Assembly (NCBI GenBank): GCA_029560585.1
Contig: JAKQKQ010000155.1
Coordinates: forward strand, 36,902-100,901
Direction: 5' to 3'
From: Verrucomicrobiota bacterium
Lineage (GTDB): Bacteria; Verrucomicrobiota; Verrucomicrobiia; JADLBR01
Length of the DNA stretch: 64,000 nucleotides
Positions 52,382-60,490 of the stretch are shown here, piece by piece. How positions within the stretch are numbered: the stretch's first letter is position 1; each line of letters starts with the position of its first letter. The position numbers and the translations under genes were made by a program. The notes beneath the pieces were generated by a model. The model was not told the DNA's origin, did not search any database, and worked only from the letters and a program-made list of their open reading frames with translations.

Positions 52382-53269
52382 ATGAACGCGGCCCTCCGGT
52401 GGTCGGCGGCCATAGGTCTTGGTCTCCTGGCCTGTCGGGATGCGGTCGGTAGCCCACCCGTGGAGAGATTGCCCCTTTTTGACGCCCGGGACACAAAGGG
52501 CTGGTCGATCGCGGAATCCTCGCTGGAACCTGTCGCTGACAAGGCGCCCGATGGCAGCCCGTGCCTGCATTGGCACGTGACCGTGGATCACACGGCGGGC
52601 GAGGCGAAGTATCCGATCGGATGGCCGCGGTTCGGCCGGGGCATCCCCGAAGGGCCGTCGCGCGACTGGTCGGCCTGGGACTCGCTGCACTTCTGGCTGC
52701 GCGCCGACACCTCCCGCGAGGCACTGCCGCGCGAACCAGTGGGCCTCGGCCTGCAGACGCCGGACAAGGCATCGTCCTTCCAGCGTTCCCTGTCCGAACT
52801 GCGCAAGGGCGAGTGGGTGGAGCTGGACATCCCGTTGCGCGAGATCCCACGGCACGGGGACGTTCGCCAAATCCAGTTCCACATCGCCGAATCGAAATAC
52901 CAGCATGGCGACAGGCTCGACCTGCTGATCGCGGGACCCGAGCTGCGCCGCCCCTCCCAACCGATCCTCGTGGGCCTCTCGCCCGAATGCGCCGTGATGT
53001 ACGCCGACGCGCCGCGCATCCCGGTGCGTTTCCGCCTCGCGGGCGTGAAGCCGGGCGAGCGGGCCGAGGTGAACCTCTCCCTCCGCCACGATGGCAAATG
53101 TCTGATCGATGCCACCGCCCGGCTGGAGCGCGGCGAGCATCGCATCGAGTTGGACAGGGGACGCGCGGCGCTTGCTCCGGGCGACTACGAGATCGAGGCG
53201 CGCATCGCGGGTCTCCCGGAAAAGGTGGCGGGCCGCGTGCGCCTGGTGGAGTCCCCATGGGTGAAATGA
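52382..53269 (+). CDS. Secreted carbohydrate-binding-like protein
   Basis: A 295-residue exported protein. The signal peptide is MNAALRWSAAIGLGLLACRD; the cysteine could be a lipobox residue. Residues about 30-190 look like a galactose-binding-like sandwich (RLPLFDARDTKGWSIAESSL, AWDSLHFWLRADTSREALPR, EWVELDIPLREIPRHGDVRQ, IQFHIAESKYQHGDRLDLLI). The remainder is Ig-like (VRFRLAGVKPGERAEVNLSL, GDYEIEARIAGLPEKVAGRV). No catalytic motif is seen. It lies immediately upstream of the GH123-like gene on the same strand and probably forms an operon with it. Its start is 126 bp from the divergent icd start. Confidence 0.62.
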   Translation: MNAALRWSAAIGLGLLACRDAVGSPPVERLPLFDARDTKGWSIAESSLEPVADKAPDGSPCLHWHVTVDHTAGEAKYPIGWPRFGRGIPEGPSRDWSAWDSLHFWLRADTSREALPREPVGLGLQTPDKASSFQRSLSELRKGEWVELDIPLREIPRHGDVRQIQFHIAESKYQHGDRLDLLIAGPELRRPSQPILVGLSPECAVMYADAPRIPVRFRLAGVKPGERAEVNLSLRHDGKCLIDATARLERGEHRIELDRGRAALAPGDYEIEARIAGLPEKVAGRVRLVESPWVK

Positions 53270-53296
53270 GAATGAGGCTGATTGGAGAATCCCGGA

Positions 53297-53360
53297 TCTC
53301 ACGCCAAGGCGCAAAGACGCAAAGGCATCCTTGGCGGTTCTGGGGGCTTTGCGCGAGAAA
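53297..53360. repeat. CGCCAAGGCGCAAAGACGC inverted repeat
   Basis: CTCACGCCAAGGCGCAAAG near 53299 is mirrored by CCTTGGCG and CTTTGCGCGAGA ending near 53358. It lies between two genes on the same strand and is followed by a fragment of the two-hairpin repeat at 53377-53412. Its presence argues against the long frame upstream of 53431 being translated. Confidence 0.65.
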
Positions 53361-53376
53361 GTTTTTTTCGTGGTGG

Positions 53377-53412
53377 CAGGCGATTGGAATCGCGCGCAAG
53401 CGCGCTCGTACG
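53377..53412. repeat. Fragment of the two-hairpin repeat
   Basis: Contains ATCGCGCGCAAGCGCGCTCG, the left-hairpin half of the repeat seen at 37166-37222, in inverted orientation, with CAGGCGATTGG before it. Confidence 0.55.
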
Positions 53413-53430
53413 CCGCCATTCCTGCGCCGA

Positions 53431-55725
53431 TTGAGTGCGCTGGGCCCCGCCGCGATGCTGCTGGCGCCCCTGTGCGCGACCGCCGCGCCGGGGCTTTTTG
53501 ATTTTGGCACGGAGAAGTCCGAACTATGGGAGGGATTCGTCCGGGTGACGGCCAAGGGTCAATACGACGCCGGCGCCGGCCATGGCTGGCGGACGGCCGA
53601 AGGGCTGCGGGCCGTTGCGAAGGCCTTTCGAGAGCGGGTGGAGATCAAATCGCGCGGGACGATGGAGCCCCCGCCGATCTGGACCAACCCCATCACGGAA
53701 GATGCGGTCATCGGGGATCGCAGCAACGCGTTTCAGGTGCGCGTGGAACCCGGCGAATACGGGATATACTGCGTTTTTGGGACGAGCGATCCCGGCCTTC
53801 GGGCACAGTATTTTGATTTCACGGTGAGGGTTGGGGGGCAGGAACGTCGGGTTCAGATCGAGGGATGCTATCAATTTCGGACGGCCCGATTCCGGGCGCG
53901 GGCCGGGTCCGATCCGCTTGCCATCGAATTCGATCCTGCGAGCAAGTGGGTGGCCAATGCGATCGTGGTCTGGCCCGTCGCCGACGCCGAAACGGTGGAG
54001 CGCGACATCATCCGCCCATTTGAGGATCGGACGTTCCTGCTGCCGCCGGAAGAGTGGTCAAAATGGAAGGAGGAACCGGAGCCGGACGCGGGGCCTCCCC
54101 ACGAGCCGGGTGCCGCCGACAAGGCGCGGGGGTTCACGGTTTTCACGCGGCCCTATCTCGAGTGCGTGTATCCCGGCACCAACCCGCGCCCCGGCGATTG
54201 TGATCCGACGCTGCGGGTTTTTGCGACACCGGGTGAATGCGAGCCCGCGAATTTCATCGTCCGCCCGATCCGCGACATGAGGGGGGCAACGGTGGCGGCG
54301 GGCGCGATCGGCCCCGTCCCACCATCGGCGATCGACATCCGGCACGTGCGCTACATGCGCGCGCGGCCCAACTACACGGTCTCGGGCCGCTACCGCGAGG
54401 TGCCCGACATCCTCGAGCGCTTCGGCGCGCTCGATCTGAAAGCGGGCCGCAACGAGCGCATCTGGCTCACCCTGCGCATCCCCGAGGACGCCAAGGCCGG
54501 CCTCTATCGCGGCGAGGTTTCCTTCCAGTGCGAAGGCGCGACCGCCAAGATCCCAATCGAATTGCGCGTGCTGCCGATCCGCCTGCGCGAGGACCCGTCA
54601 AAGATCTTCGGCATCTACTATCGGCATCCCCTCGACCTGATGTTCGAGGCGAAGGACGACGCGTCGAAAGAATACTTTCGGCGCAAGGCCGAGATGGAGC
54701 ACCGCGACATGGTGGCGCACGGCACCCGCAACGTCGTCCTCTCCATCTACACGCCACCGGCCGACGCGTCCGGGAACTTCGCATTCCGCTGGGAACCCCT
54801 CGCGGCGAAGCTGGCCATGTGGAAAACGCATGGCTTCGTCGGGCCCGTCGTGATGAGCTTCAACACCGACGGCGTTTACGAGAAATACGTGAAGGAGCGC
54901 TACGGCTCGCACCTCAGAGGCGTGAAGAATCCCCCGCCCGCATTCTCGGAGGAGATAACCCGGATGGTGAAGGCCATCGAGGTCGAGCGCACGGCCCGCG
55001 GCTGGCCGGAGTTTCTCTACTACCCTGTCGATGAGCCCGGTCACGGCATGGCCGAAGTCGCATTCATGGTCACGGTCCTGAAGGCGTGCAAGGCCGCCGG
55101 CGTGCGAACGTATTCCACCGCGGACCCGACCGTCGAGGCATTCGCGCCCATGCGGCCCCACGTCGATGTCTGGTGCACCCAGCCTTTCGCGCCCGACCGG
55201 GAAACCGTGCTGGCCGACAGCAAGGCGAGGCACGTCGAGTACTGGTGCTACCCGAACCACGTCAATGGCGAGAACGACCACACGCCCGTCGCCGGCGCCC
55301 GCATGACCTACGGCTTCGGTTTCTGGCGCTCGGGATTCCGCACGCTCATCCCCTGGATCTATTCCAGCAGCAGCGGCGACCCCTTCAACTACCTCGACGG
55401 TTACTGCCAGGATTTCTTCAACCGCAGCGAGGCCGACGGCACCCCCATGCCCGTCGTCCTCTGGGAGGCCTATCGCGAGGGCTACGACGATTACCGCTAC
55501 ATCCATACGCTCGAGCAAATGATCGCCGAGGCGAAGGCCAAGGGCGGGACCGCCGCGCGGGCGGCCGCCGCCGCCGAGGGGGAATTGCGATCCGTCTGGG
55601 ATGCGATCCGCGTCCAGGAGAAATACAAGCACGACGGGCTGTGGTCGCCGGCCGAGTTCGATGTCTATCGCTGGATGGTCGCCCGCCAGATCATCGCGCT
55701 GCAGGATGCCACGGAAGGGCGGTGA
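53431..55725 (+). CDS. GH123-like (DUF4091) secreted glycoside hydrolase
   Basis: About 764 residues, exported. The proposed TTG start gives a hydrophobic leader (ALGPAAMLLAPLCATAAP); ATG 53455 is the alternative, and upstream codons overlap dispersed repeats. The N-terminal half is beta-rich (SNAFQVRVEPGEYGIYCVFG, PRPGDCDPTLRVFATPGECE, GLYRGEVSFQCEGATAKIPI). The C-terminal half is a TIM barrel typical of GH123/DUF4091: GIYYRHPLDLMFEAKDD, FLYYPVDEPGHGMAEVAF with adjacent acidic residues, TYSTADPTVEAFAPMRPHVD, YGFGFWRSGFRTLIPWIYSS and VLWEAYREGYDDYRYIHTLE. GH123 enzymes act on N-acetylgalactosaminides. The exact substrate here is unknown. Confidence 0.78.
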   Translation: MSALGPAAMLLAPLCATAAPGLFDFGTEKSELWEGFVRVTAKGQYDAGAGHGWRTAEGLRAVAKAFRERVEIKSRGTMEPPPIWTNPITEDAVIGDRSNAFQVRVEPGEYGIYCVFGTSDPGLRAQYFDFTVRVGGQERRVQIEGCYQFRTARFRARAGSDPLAIEFDPASKWVANAIVVWPVADAETVERDIIRPFEDRTFLLPPEEWSKWKEEPEPDAGPPHEPGAADKARGFTVFTRPYLECVYPGTNPRPGDCDPTLRVFATPGECEPANFIVRPIRDMRGATVAAGAIGPVPPSAIDIRHVRYMRARPNYTVSGRYREVPDILERFGALDLKAGRNERIWLTLRIPEDAKAGLYRGEVSFQCEGATAKIPIELRVLPIRLREDPSKIFGIYYRHPLDLMFEAKDDASKEYFRRKAEMEHRDMVAHGTRNVVLSIYTPPADASGNFAFRWEPLAAKLAMWKTHGFVGPVVMSFNTDGVYEKYVKERYGSHLRGVKNPPPAFSEEITRMVKAIEVERTARGWPEFLYYPVDEPGHGMAEVAFMVTVLKACKAAGVRTYSTADPTVEAFAPMRPHVDVWCTQPFAPDRETVLADSKARHVEYWCYPNHVNGENDHTPVAGARMTYGFGFWRSGFRTLIPWIYSSSSGDPFNYLDGYCQDFFNRSEADGTPMPVVLWEAYREGYDDYRYIHTLEQMIAEAKAKGGTAARAAAAAEGELRSVWDAIRVQEKYKHDGLWSPAEFDVYRWMVARQIIALQDATEGR

Positions 55726-55763
55726 CGGGCCGTCGAAGCACGGGGACGAGAATCCCCTGGTTT

Positions 55764-55834
55764 GTGGCACGGGCGTCCCGCCCGTGGCGCGGGTGCCGCC
55801 CGACGGAGCCATGGGCAAGATGCCCATGCCACAC
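55764..55834. repeat. CACGGGCG/ATGGGCA palindrome pair
   Basis: CACGGGCGTCCCGCCCGTG at 55768-55786 and ATGGGCAAGATGCCCAT at 55811-55827 lie within outer arms TGTGGCA and TGCCACA. The unit sits in the convergent gap between the GH123-like gene and the next minus-strand gene. Confidence 0.65.
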
Positions 55835-55905
55835 ATCTCATCCCGATATCCCAGATACTGATGGCAAATGGGTTGTAACCGGAATTTTCAAGCCGAATGC
55901 ACCTG

Positions 55906-56409
55906 TCACTCGAATAGATCCTCGACCACGTCGGAGACGCGGACGTCGATCAGGACCCATTCCTCCGCGGGCCGATAATAGACGAGGCGCCACTGGAGGG
56001 GTTGCGTCGCGTGCCAGGTGAGGAAATCGGCCGCGCAGAGTCGGCCTAGCACGATTTGCGTGTCGTAGTGATCGAATTCCAGCGCGGTCCCGTATGCCTG
56101 GATGGCGGCGTCGGTCTTCGAGACCAGTATCTCAATGTTCTCCGCACGCTCGCCGATCCGCGAGCCGCGCAGCAGGGTGTCGTAGGCTTCCCTCACCTTG
56201 GGCCCGCCCTGTTTCATGGTCTGGAAAAAAGTGGTGGCCTGCAGCTTGATGGGGTCCGGCAGCGGTTGCGGGTCAGGCTTGCGCTTGTGGAACTTGAAGA
56301 TGGGCGCCACATCGCCGGCCTTCGGGGGCGCCATCCGCGTCTGGGCCGAGGCGGAGAAAGCCAGCAGCGCCGCAGGGACAATGAGACTCCATCGTAATCG
56401 TTTGCGCAT
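55906..56409 (-). CDS. Secreted hypothetical protein
   Basis: A 167-residue exported protein with signal peptide MRKRLRWSLIVPAALLAFSA. The mature part has an alpha+beta character: IKLQATTFFQTMKQGGPKVR, EAYDTLLRGSRIGERAENIE, LEFDHYDTQIVLGRLCAADF and LQWRLVYYRPAEEWVLIDVR. The layout resembles small secreted domains of the DUF3887/DUF4864 type, but no family could be fixed. ATG 56409 is set by the signal peptide. It is divergent from the GT4 gene by 85 bp. Confidence 0.55.
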   Translation of the reverse strand: MRKRLRWSLIVPAALLAFSASAQTRMAPPKAGDVAPIFKFHKRKPDPQPLPDPIKLQATTFFQTMKQGGPKVREAYDTLLRGSRIGERAENIEILVSKTDAAIQAYGTALEFDHYDTQIVLGRLCAADFLTWHATQPLQWRLVYYRPAEEWVLIDVRVSDVVEDLFE

Positions 56410-56494
56410 GCCGGAACATTGCCCCGTGGTGCCCCCTGCGCCAGTCTGGATTTTTGGCTGCGCAGGCAACCGATGGCGGGCTACTCTCGTCTCG

Positions 56495-57772
56495 ATGTCG
56501 CGGGAAATCGAGCGATCTGGGAGGCAGCGGATCCTGCTGCTCAACCAGACGTTCCATCCGGATGTCGTCGCCACGGCGCAAGTCCTGACAGACCTCGCGC
56601 AAGAGTTTGCGCGGGCGGGTCATGACGTGACGGTGATTACGGGGCGGCAGGGCTACGACGACCCAGGCCTTCTCTTTCCTCGGCGCGAGCGATGGGAGGG
56701 CATCCGGATCGAGCGCGTCGGGGTGCTCGCCCTTGGAAAGGGTGCCCGATGGCGCCGCGCCCTGAATTTTGCCAGCTTTCTCGCGGCCTGTGCCGCCCGC
56801 ATGGCACTGTTGCCAAGACAGGATCTTGTGGTGGCGCTCACGTCGCCCCCTCTAGTGGCACTCCTCCCCGCCCTATGGACGCGCGTCCGCGGTGGACGCT
56901 ACGCGTACTGGGTCATGGATCTGAACCCCGACGAGGCCGTGGCCGCAGGCTGGCTGCGCGCCGGCGCGCCCGCCGAACGCCTGCTCTCGGCGTTATCCAC
57001 CCATTGCCTGCGGAACGCGGACCCCGTCATCGCCCTCGATCGCTTCATGGCCCGGAGGATCTTGGACAAGGGCGTGTGCGAAGAGCGCGTCGTTGTCCAG
57101 CCGCCCTGGCCGCACGACGACCGCGTCCGGTTCGATCCCGAGGGCCGGGCGCGTTTTCGGGCCGCCCATGGGCTGTCGGACAAATGGGTTGTCATGTATT
57201 CGGGCAACCACAGCCCCTGCCATCCGCTCGACACCCTCTTGGAGGTGGCCAAGCGCATGCACGGGCATGCGGAGTTCGCGTTCTGCTTCATCGGCGGTGG
57301 CAGCGGATGGGCCAAGGTGCGCGACTATCGCGAGCGCCATTGTCTGGCGAACATCACCGCGCTTCCCTACGAGCCCCCCGAACGGCTCTCCGCCTCACTT
57401 TCCGCTGCCGACCTGCACGCGGTGGTCATCGGGGATCCGTTTGTCGGGCTCGTCCACCCCTGCAAGATCTACAACATCATCGCGCTCGGCACGCCTTTCC
57501 TGTGCATCGGCCCGCGAGAGAATCACGTCGCCGACCTCGCCGCCCGCCTGGGCGATCCGCGCGCGGCGCGTTTCGCTGCCCACGGGGACGCCGATGCGGT
57601 CGAGCGCGCGATACGGGAATCGCGAGACCTTGCACTGCGGCCCGATCCGATGCAAAACGCCGCCCTGATGGCGGACATCTCGCGATCCGCCGCGCTGGCC
57701 CGCCTGACCGCGGCCCTTTTGCGCGAGGGGCATGATCGCGCCGCTGTTGTGCGCAGCGGGCCAACAGGGTAG
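56495..57772 (+). CDS. Glycosyltransferase family 4 (WbuB-like)
   Basis: A 425-residue GT-B enzyme. The N-terminal half has the usual start ILLLNQTFHPDVVATAQVLT, DLAQEFARAGHDVTVITGRQ, and the acceptor region VALTSPPLVALLPALW. The C-terminal half has DKWVVMYSGNHSPCHPLDTL, EFAFCFIGGGSGWAKVRDYR, LPYEPPERLSASLSAADLHA and HPCKIYNIIALGTPFLCIGP, in the order of WbuB/WcaI-like polysaccharide glycosyltransferases. It would act at the cytoplasmic membrane face in surface glycan assembly. ATG 56495 is chosen where family similarity begins; the longer frame is unsupported. The OmpA-like gene starts 9 bp after its stop. Confidence 0.85.
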   Translation: MSREIERSGRQRILLLNQTFHPDVVATAQVLTDLAQEFARAGHDVTVITGRQGYDDPGLLFPRRERWEGIRIERVGVLALGKGARWRRALNFASFLAACAARMALLPRQDLVVALTSPPLVALLPALWTRVRGGRYAYWVMDLNPDEAVAAGWLRAGAPAERLLSALSTHCLRNADPVIALDRFMARRILDKGVCEERVVVQPPWPHDDRVRFDPEGRARFRAAHGLSDKWVVMYSGNHSPCHPLDTLLEVAKRMHGHAEFAFCFIGGGSGWAKVRDYRERHCLANITALPYEPPERLSASLSAADLHAVVIGDPFVGLVHPCKIYNIIALGTPFLCIGPRENHVADLAARLGDPRAARFAAHGDADAVERAIRESRDLALRPDPMQNAALMADISRSAALARLTAALLREGHDRAAVVRSGPTG

Positions 57773-57781
57773 ACTGGGGAA

Positions 57782-58618
57782 ATGAAGGGTCTTACAACCC
57801 TCGTGCTTCTGGTGACCCTGGTCTTTGCCGGGATCGCCAGCTACTATTTCCTCGAGCACCAGAGGAAGAGCGAGCTGCTGGCGTCCTCCCTCGACAACAT
57901 CGCGCAGTTGCAGGACGAGTATCGCAAGCTCGAGTCCCAGATCGAGCACCTGCGGGAGCAGGCGGGCGGCAGCGACGACCTGATCAACGCGGCGAAGGCC
58001 GAGGCCGAGAAATGGCGAAACGAGGCCACGCGCCTGCTCGAGAATCGCGGCAGGCTCGAGAAGGAAGTGAAAGAACTCGGCGCCCAGGTCGTGGCAACGG
58101 TCGCCCAGGCGAAACTGCGGCCGGACCCACCTGAAACGGCCGGAGCCCAGGAAAAACCTGCGGCCCCGGTTGATGTCTTCGCGGCGATGTCGGACGCGCT
58201 GAAACCAGCGGTGAAGAATGGTCGGTTGCAGATCAGGAAGGAGGAAGCTGGCCCGGTGGTGACCGTGCAGAGTCGTAGCCTTTTCGGACCTGGGCCCGCC
58301 GAACTCAAGGAGGATGGGAAGGAAATCCTGCGCGAGGCGGCTCGTGCGATCTCCGCCTCGGGCAAGCCCGGGCTCCGGATCGAAGCGCACACCGACAATA
58401 TCCCCATGGGTCCCAAGTATCGGGACCGCTTTCCCACGAACAAAGAGCTCTCCGAGGAACGCGCCCGGGTCGTGGCGGGTTTCGTTTCGGAGGCGGGCGG
58501 CATCGAGTCCAATCGCGTCGCCGCGGCAGGACTGGCCGATTCGAAGCCCGTCGCCACCAACGACACCGCCGAGGGGCGCAGCAAGAACAGCCGTATCGAA
58601 ATTCACGTCGCGCGATAG
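57782..58618 (+). CDS. OmpA/MotB-like peptidoglycan-binding protein with coiled coil
   Basis: A 278-residue envelope protein. Residues 5-23 form an N-terminal membrane anchor (TTLVLLVTLVFAGIASYYFL). Residues about 28-105 are a charged coiled coil (LDNIAQLQDEYRKLESQIEH, LRENRGRLEKEVKEL-like). The C-terminal domain from about 170 matches OmpA/MotB: LFGPGPAELKEDGKEILREA, RIEAHTDNIPMGPKYRDRFP, NKELSEERARVVAGFVSEAG and GRSKNSRIEIHV. It probably ties the inner membrane to peptidoglycan. No motA-like gene is nearby. It is 9 bp after the GT4 gene and likely cotranscribed with it. Confidence 0.85.
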   Translation: MKGLTTLVLLVTLVFAGIASYYFLEHQRKSELLASSLDNIAQLQDEYRKLESQIEHLREQAGGSDDLINAAKAEAEKWRNEATRLLENRGRLEKEVKELGAQVVATVAQAKLRPDPPETAGAQEKPAAPVDVFAAMSDALKPAVKNGRLQIRKEEAGPVVTVQSRSLFGPGPAELKEDGKEILREAARAISASGKPGLRIEAHTDNIPMGPKYRDRFPTNKELSEERARVVAGFVSEAGGIESNRVAAAGLADSKPVATNDTAEGRSKNSRIEIHVAR

Positions 58619-58660
58619 ATCGAGCACTCCCGCAACGGGACGCCCCGACCTGGCGCGCTT

Positions 58661-59275
58661 TCAGCCCGTGAGATCTGCGATCCCGCGCCCGCACCGGATA
58701 ACGCCGGAGTCGGTCGCAACGAAGTCCAGGGCCTCGTCCCATTCCTCCTGCGGCACCACGGGAACCTCCTGGATGGCATAGAAGAAGCCCACGCGCAGGG
58801 GCCCCCGCCCGGCGGCACGGAGAAATCGGTCGTAGTAACCCCCGGCGCGGCCCAGGCGTGCGCCGCGGGCATCGAAGGCGAGGCCGGGGACCACAATCGC
58901 GGCCAGGCGGGTGGGCTCGACCCATGCCTCCGGATTGGGTTCGGGCTCCGGAATTCCCCAGCGGTTGACGCTCAGATCGCCCAGTTCCCGGATCCAGTAG
59001 GCGCCCAGCGTCTTGGATGCCGCGGCAATCCGTGGCAGTGCGACGCGACGGCCCACCTTGAGCAGCGCGCCGATGAGTGGCGTGGTATCTATCTCGCCGG
59101 GCATGGATGCGAACGCCATCCACTCGCCACAAGCGGCCAGCTCGGGGATCGCCAGGAGGTTCTCCGTCGCCACCCGCGACCAGGCGGCCCGCTCGTCGGC
59201 AGTCACGCTCGCGAGCCGATCCACCATGGCGCGCCTCAGCGTGCGCTTGGCGTCTCTGCCGGCGCTCACGTCCAC
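58661..59275 (-). CDS. 5-formyltetrahydrofolate cyclo-ligase
   Basis: A 204-residue ATP-dependent enzyme that converts 5-formyl-THF to 5,10-methenyl-THF. Family blocks are present in order: DAKRTLRRAMVDRLASVTAD, WMAFASMPGEIDTTPLIGAL, GRRVALPRIAA, WGIPEPEPNPEAW, IVVPGLAFDARGARLGRAGG and YYDRFLRA, the last covering the ATP-binding loop. GTG 59275 follows a GGCGGGGG and gives the usual length; the longer frame from 59530 is not supported. It is divergent from the metallo-beta-lactamase-fold gene, only about 24 bp away. Confidence 0.88.
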   Translation of the reverse strand: MDVSAGRDAKRTLRRAMVDRLASVTADERAAWSRVATENLLAIPELAACGEWMAFASMPGEIDTTPLIGALLKVGRRVALPRIAAASKTLGAYWIRELGDLSVNRWGIPEPEPNPEAWVEPTRLAAIVVPGLAFDARGARLGRAGGYYDRFLRAAGRGPLRVGFFYAIQEVPVVPQEEWDEALDFVATDSGVIRCGRGIADLTG

Positions 59276-59299
59276 CCCCCGCCGATTCGATTTGCAGAA

Positions 59300-60247
59300 A
59301 TGCCCGATGGGGACTTGATTGGAAGAGATCCCAGCGCGCGGCCGATGTCGTGCGCCGGGCGAAAGTCGGCCACCGTGTCCACCCGAAAACGAGTCAAGCA
59401 CTGGAGCGAGCGAAACTTCATCACCGAAGTTCTCATCCCATCCATATTCACCCGAAAGATGGGACGGCGCAACAAGCCCGTTTTTCCGACCGTGGACCCC
59501 GGCAAGATTGCCCTCACATGGATCGGGCACGCTTCATTCCTCATCCAGACCGATCGTCACAACATCCTGGTTGATCCGAATTGGGCCAACTGGCTGCTGG
59601 TGGTGCGCCGCCTCCGCCACGCGGGCCTTTGGATCGATCACTTGCCAAACATCGATCTGGTGCTGGTCACCCATGCCCACTTCGATCATCTCAATCGCTC
59701 GACCCTGCGGCGCGTCGCCAACCGGCAGCCCATCGCGATTCCATCGGGCGTCCGCTCCCTGGTCGAGGATCTCGGGTTCCACTACATCCACCAGATGGAT
59801 TGGTGGGATACCTGGAGCCACAAGGGCATCGACGTCACCTTCGTGCCCGCAAAGCACTGGGGCGCGCGCGTGCTCGCCGACCGCCACCGCGGTTACGGTG
59901 GTTTCGTCATCAGCTATCAGGGGCGCTCGATCTACCACGTTGGCGACTCGGCATACTTCTCGGGTTTTCGCGAGATAGGCGTTCGGTGCCGACCGGAGAT
60001 AGTCCTGATGCCGATCGGCGCCTACGACAATCCATCGGGCCGCGATGTGCACCTGTCCCCAGAGGAGGCCATCAGGGCATTCGGGGATCTGGGGGGTCGC
60101 CTGCTCGTCCCCATGCACTTCGGAACCTATCGGCTAAGCTATGAGCCGATGCACGAACCCCCAGAGCGGCTCATGAAGGCCGCGGCCCACCATGGGCTTC
60201 TCTCGCAGATCCGCGTGCTCACCGAGGGCCTGCCCGAGGTCGTGTAG
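59300..60247 (+). CDS. Metallo-beta-lactamase-fold hydrolase (NAPE-PLD/UlaG-like)
   Basis: A 315-residue metallohydrolase. The metal-binding motif THAHFDHLN is near 124-132, preceded by LTWIGHASFLIQTDRHNILV and PNWANWLL. Further metal ligands are in VPAKHWGARV, IYHVGDSAYFSGFREIG and PMHFGTYRLSYEPMHEPPER. This set is typical of the NAPE-PLD/RomA group, which cleaves phospholipid-type diesters or lactones. No signal peptide is seen. ATG 59300 gives the longest frame; ATG 59345 lies closer to conserved sequence. Substrate unknown. Confidence 0.82.
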   Translation: MPDGDLIGRDPSARPMSCAGRKSATVSTRKRVKHWSERNFITEVLIPSIFTRKMGRRNKPVFPTVDPGKIALTWIGHASFLIQTDRHNILVDPNWANWLLVVRRLRHAGLWIDHLPNIDLVLVTHAHFDHLNRSTLRRVANRQPIAIPSGVRSLVEDLGFHYIHQMDWWDTWSHKGIDVTFVPAKHWGARVLADRHRGYGGFVISYQGRSIYHVGDSAYFSGFREIGVRCRPEIVLMPIGAYDNPSGRDVHLSPEEAIRAFGDLGGRLLVPMHFGTYRLSYEPMHEPPERLMKAAAHHGLLSQIRVLTEGLPEVV

Positions 60248-60329
60248 GCCGGCCCGCCGCCGAGAAAGAACGCCGGAAACTGCGACGCGGCGGCTCGGCT
60301 AAGGCCTTCGGATATTATCGAGCCAGATC

Positions 60330-60428
60330 CCATCCGGCGGCTGCCGGACCAGCGGGGCTGAAAAGGAGACGTAGGAGCGCGCTTGCGCGCGATTGGCGCA
60401 TGGAATCGCCTGCAAGCAGGCTCCTACG
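60330..60428 (+). repeat. Two-hairpin dispersed repeat, copy 2 with flanks
   Basis: The core is at 60372-60428 and differs from copy 1 at only a few positions. The preceding AGATCCCATCCGGCGG block near 60325 is also found near 37251, and the following GATTCGGTGTCTG is found inverted near 63660, so the repeated unit is longer than its hairpin core. Confidence 0.8.
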
Positions 60429-60452
60429 ATTCGGTGTCTGCACTTTCAGGTA

Positions 60453-60490
60453 GCCTGCATATTTCACGCATTGGCGTGAAATACCCGGGC
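60453..60490. repeat. TATTTCACGC hairpin, partly decayed
   Basis: AGCCTGCATATTTCACGC is followed by GCGTGAAATA after a short loop. A complete version lies at 63858-63898. It abuts the stop codon of the LysM gene and could serve as a terminator. Confidence 0.6.

Noticed and set aside
52561..53430. A long N-terminal extension of the GH123-like protein
   Set aside because: It overlaps the preceding secreted-protein gene out of frame and runs through dispersed repeats, so the true start must be near 53431 or 53455.
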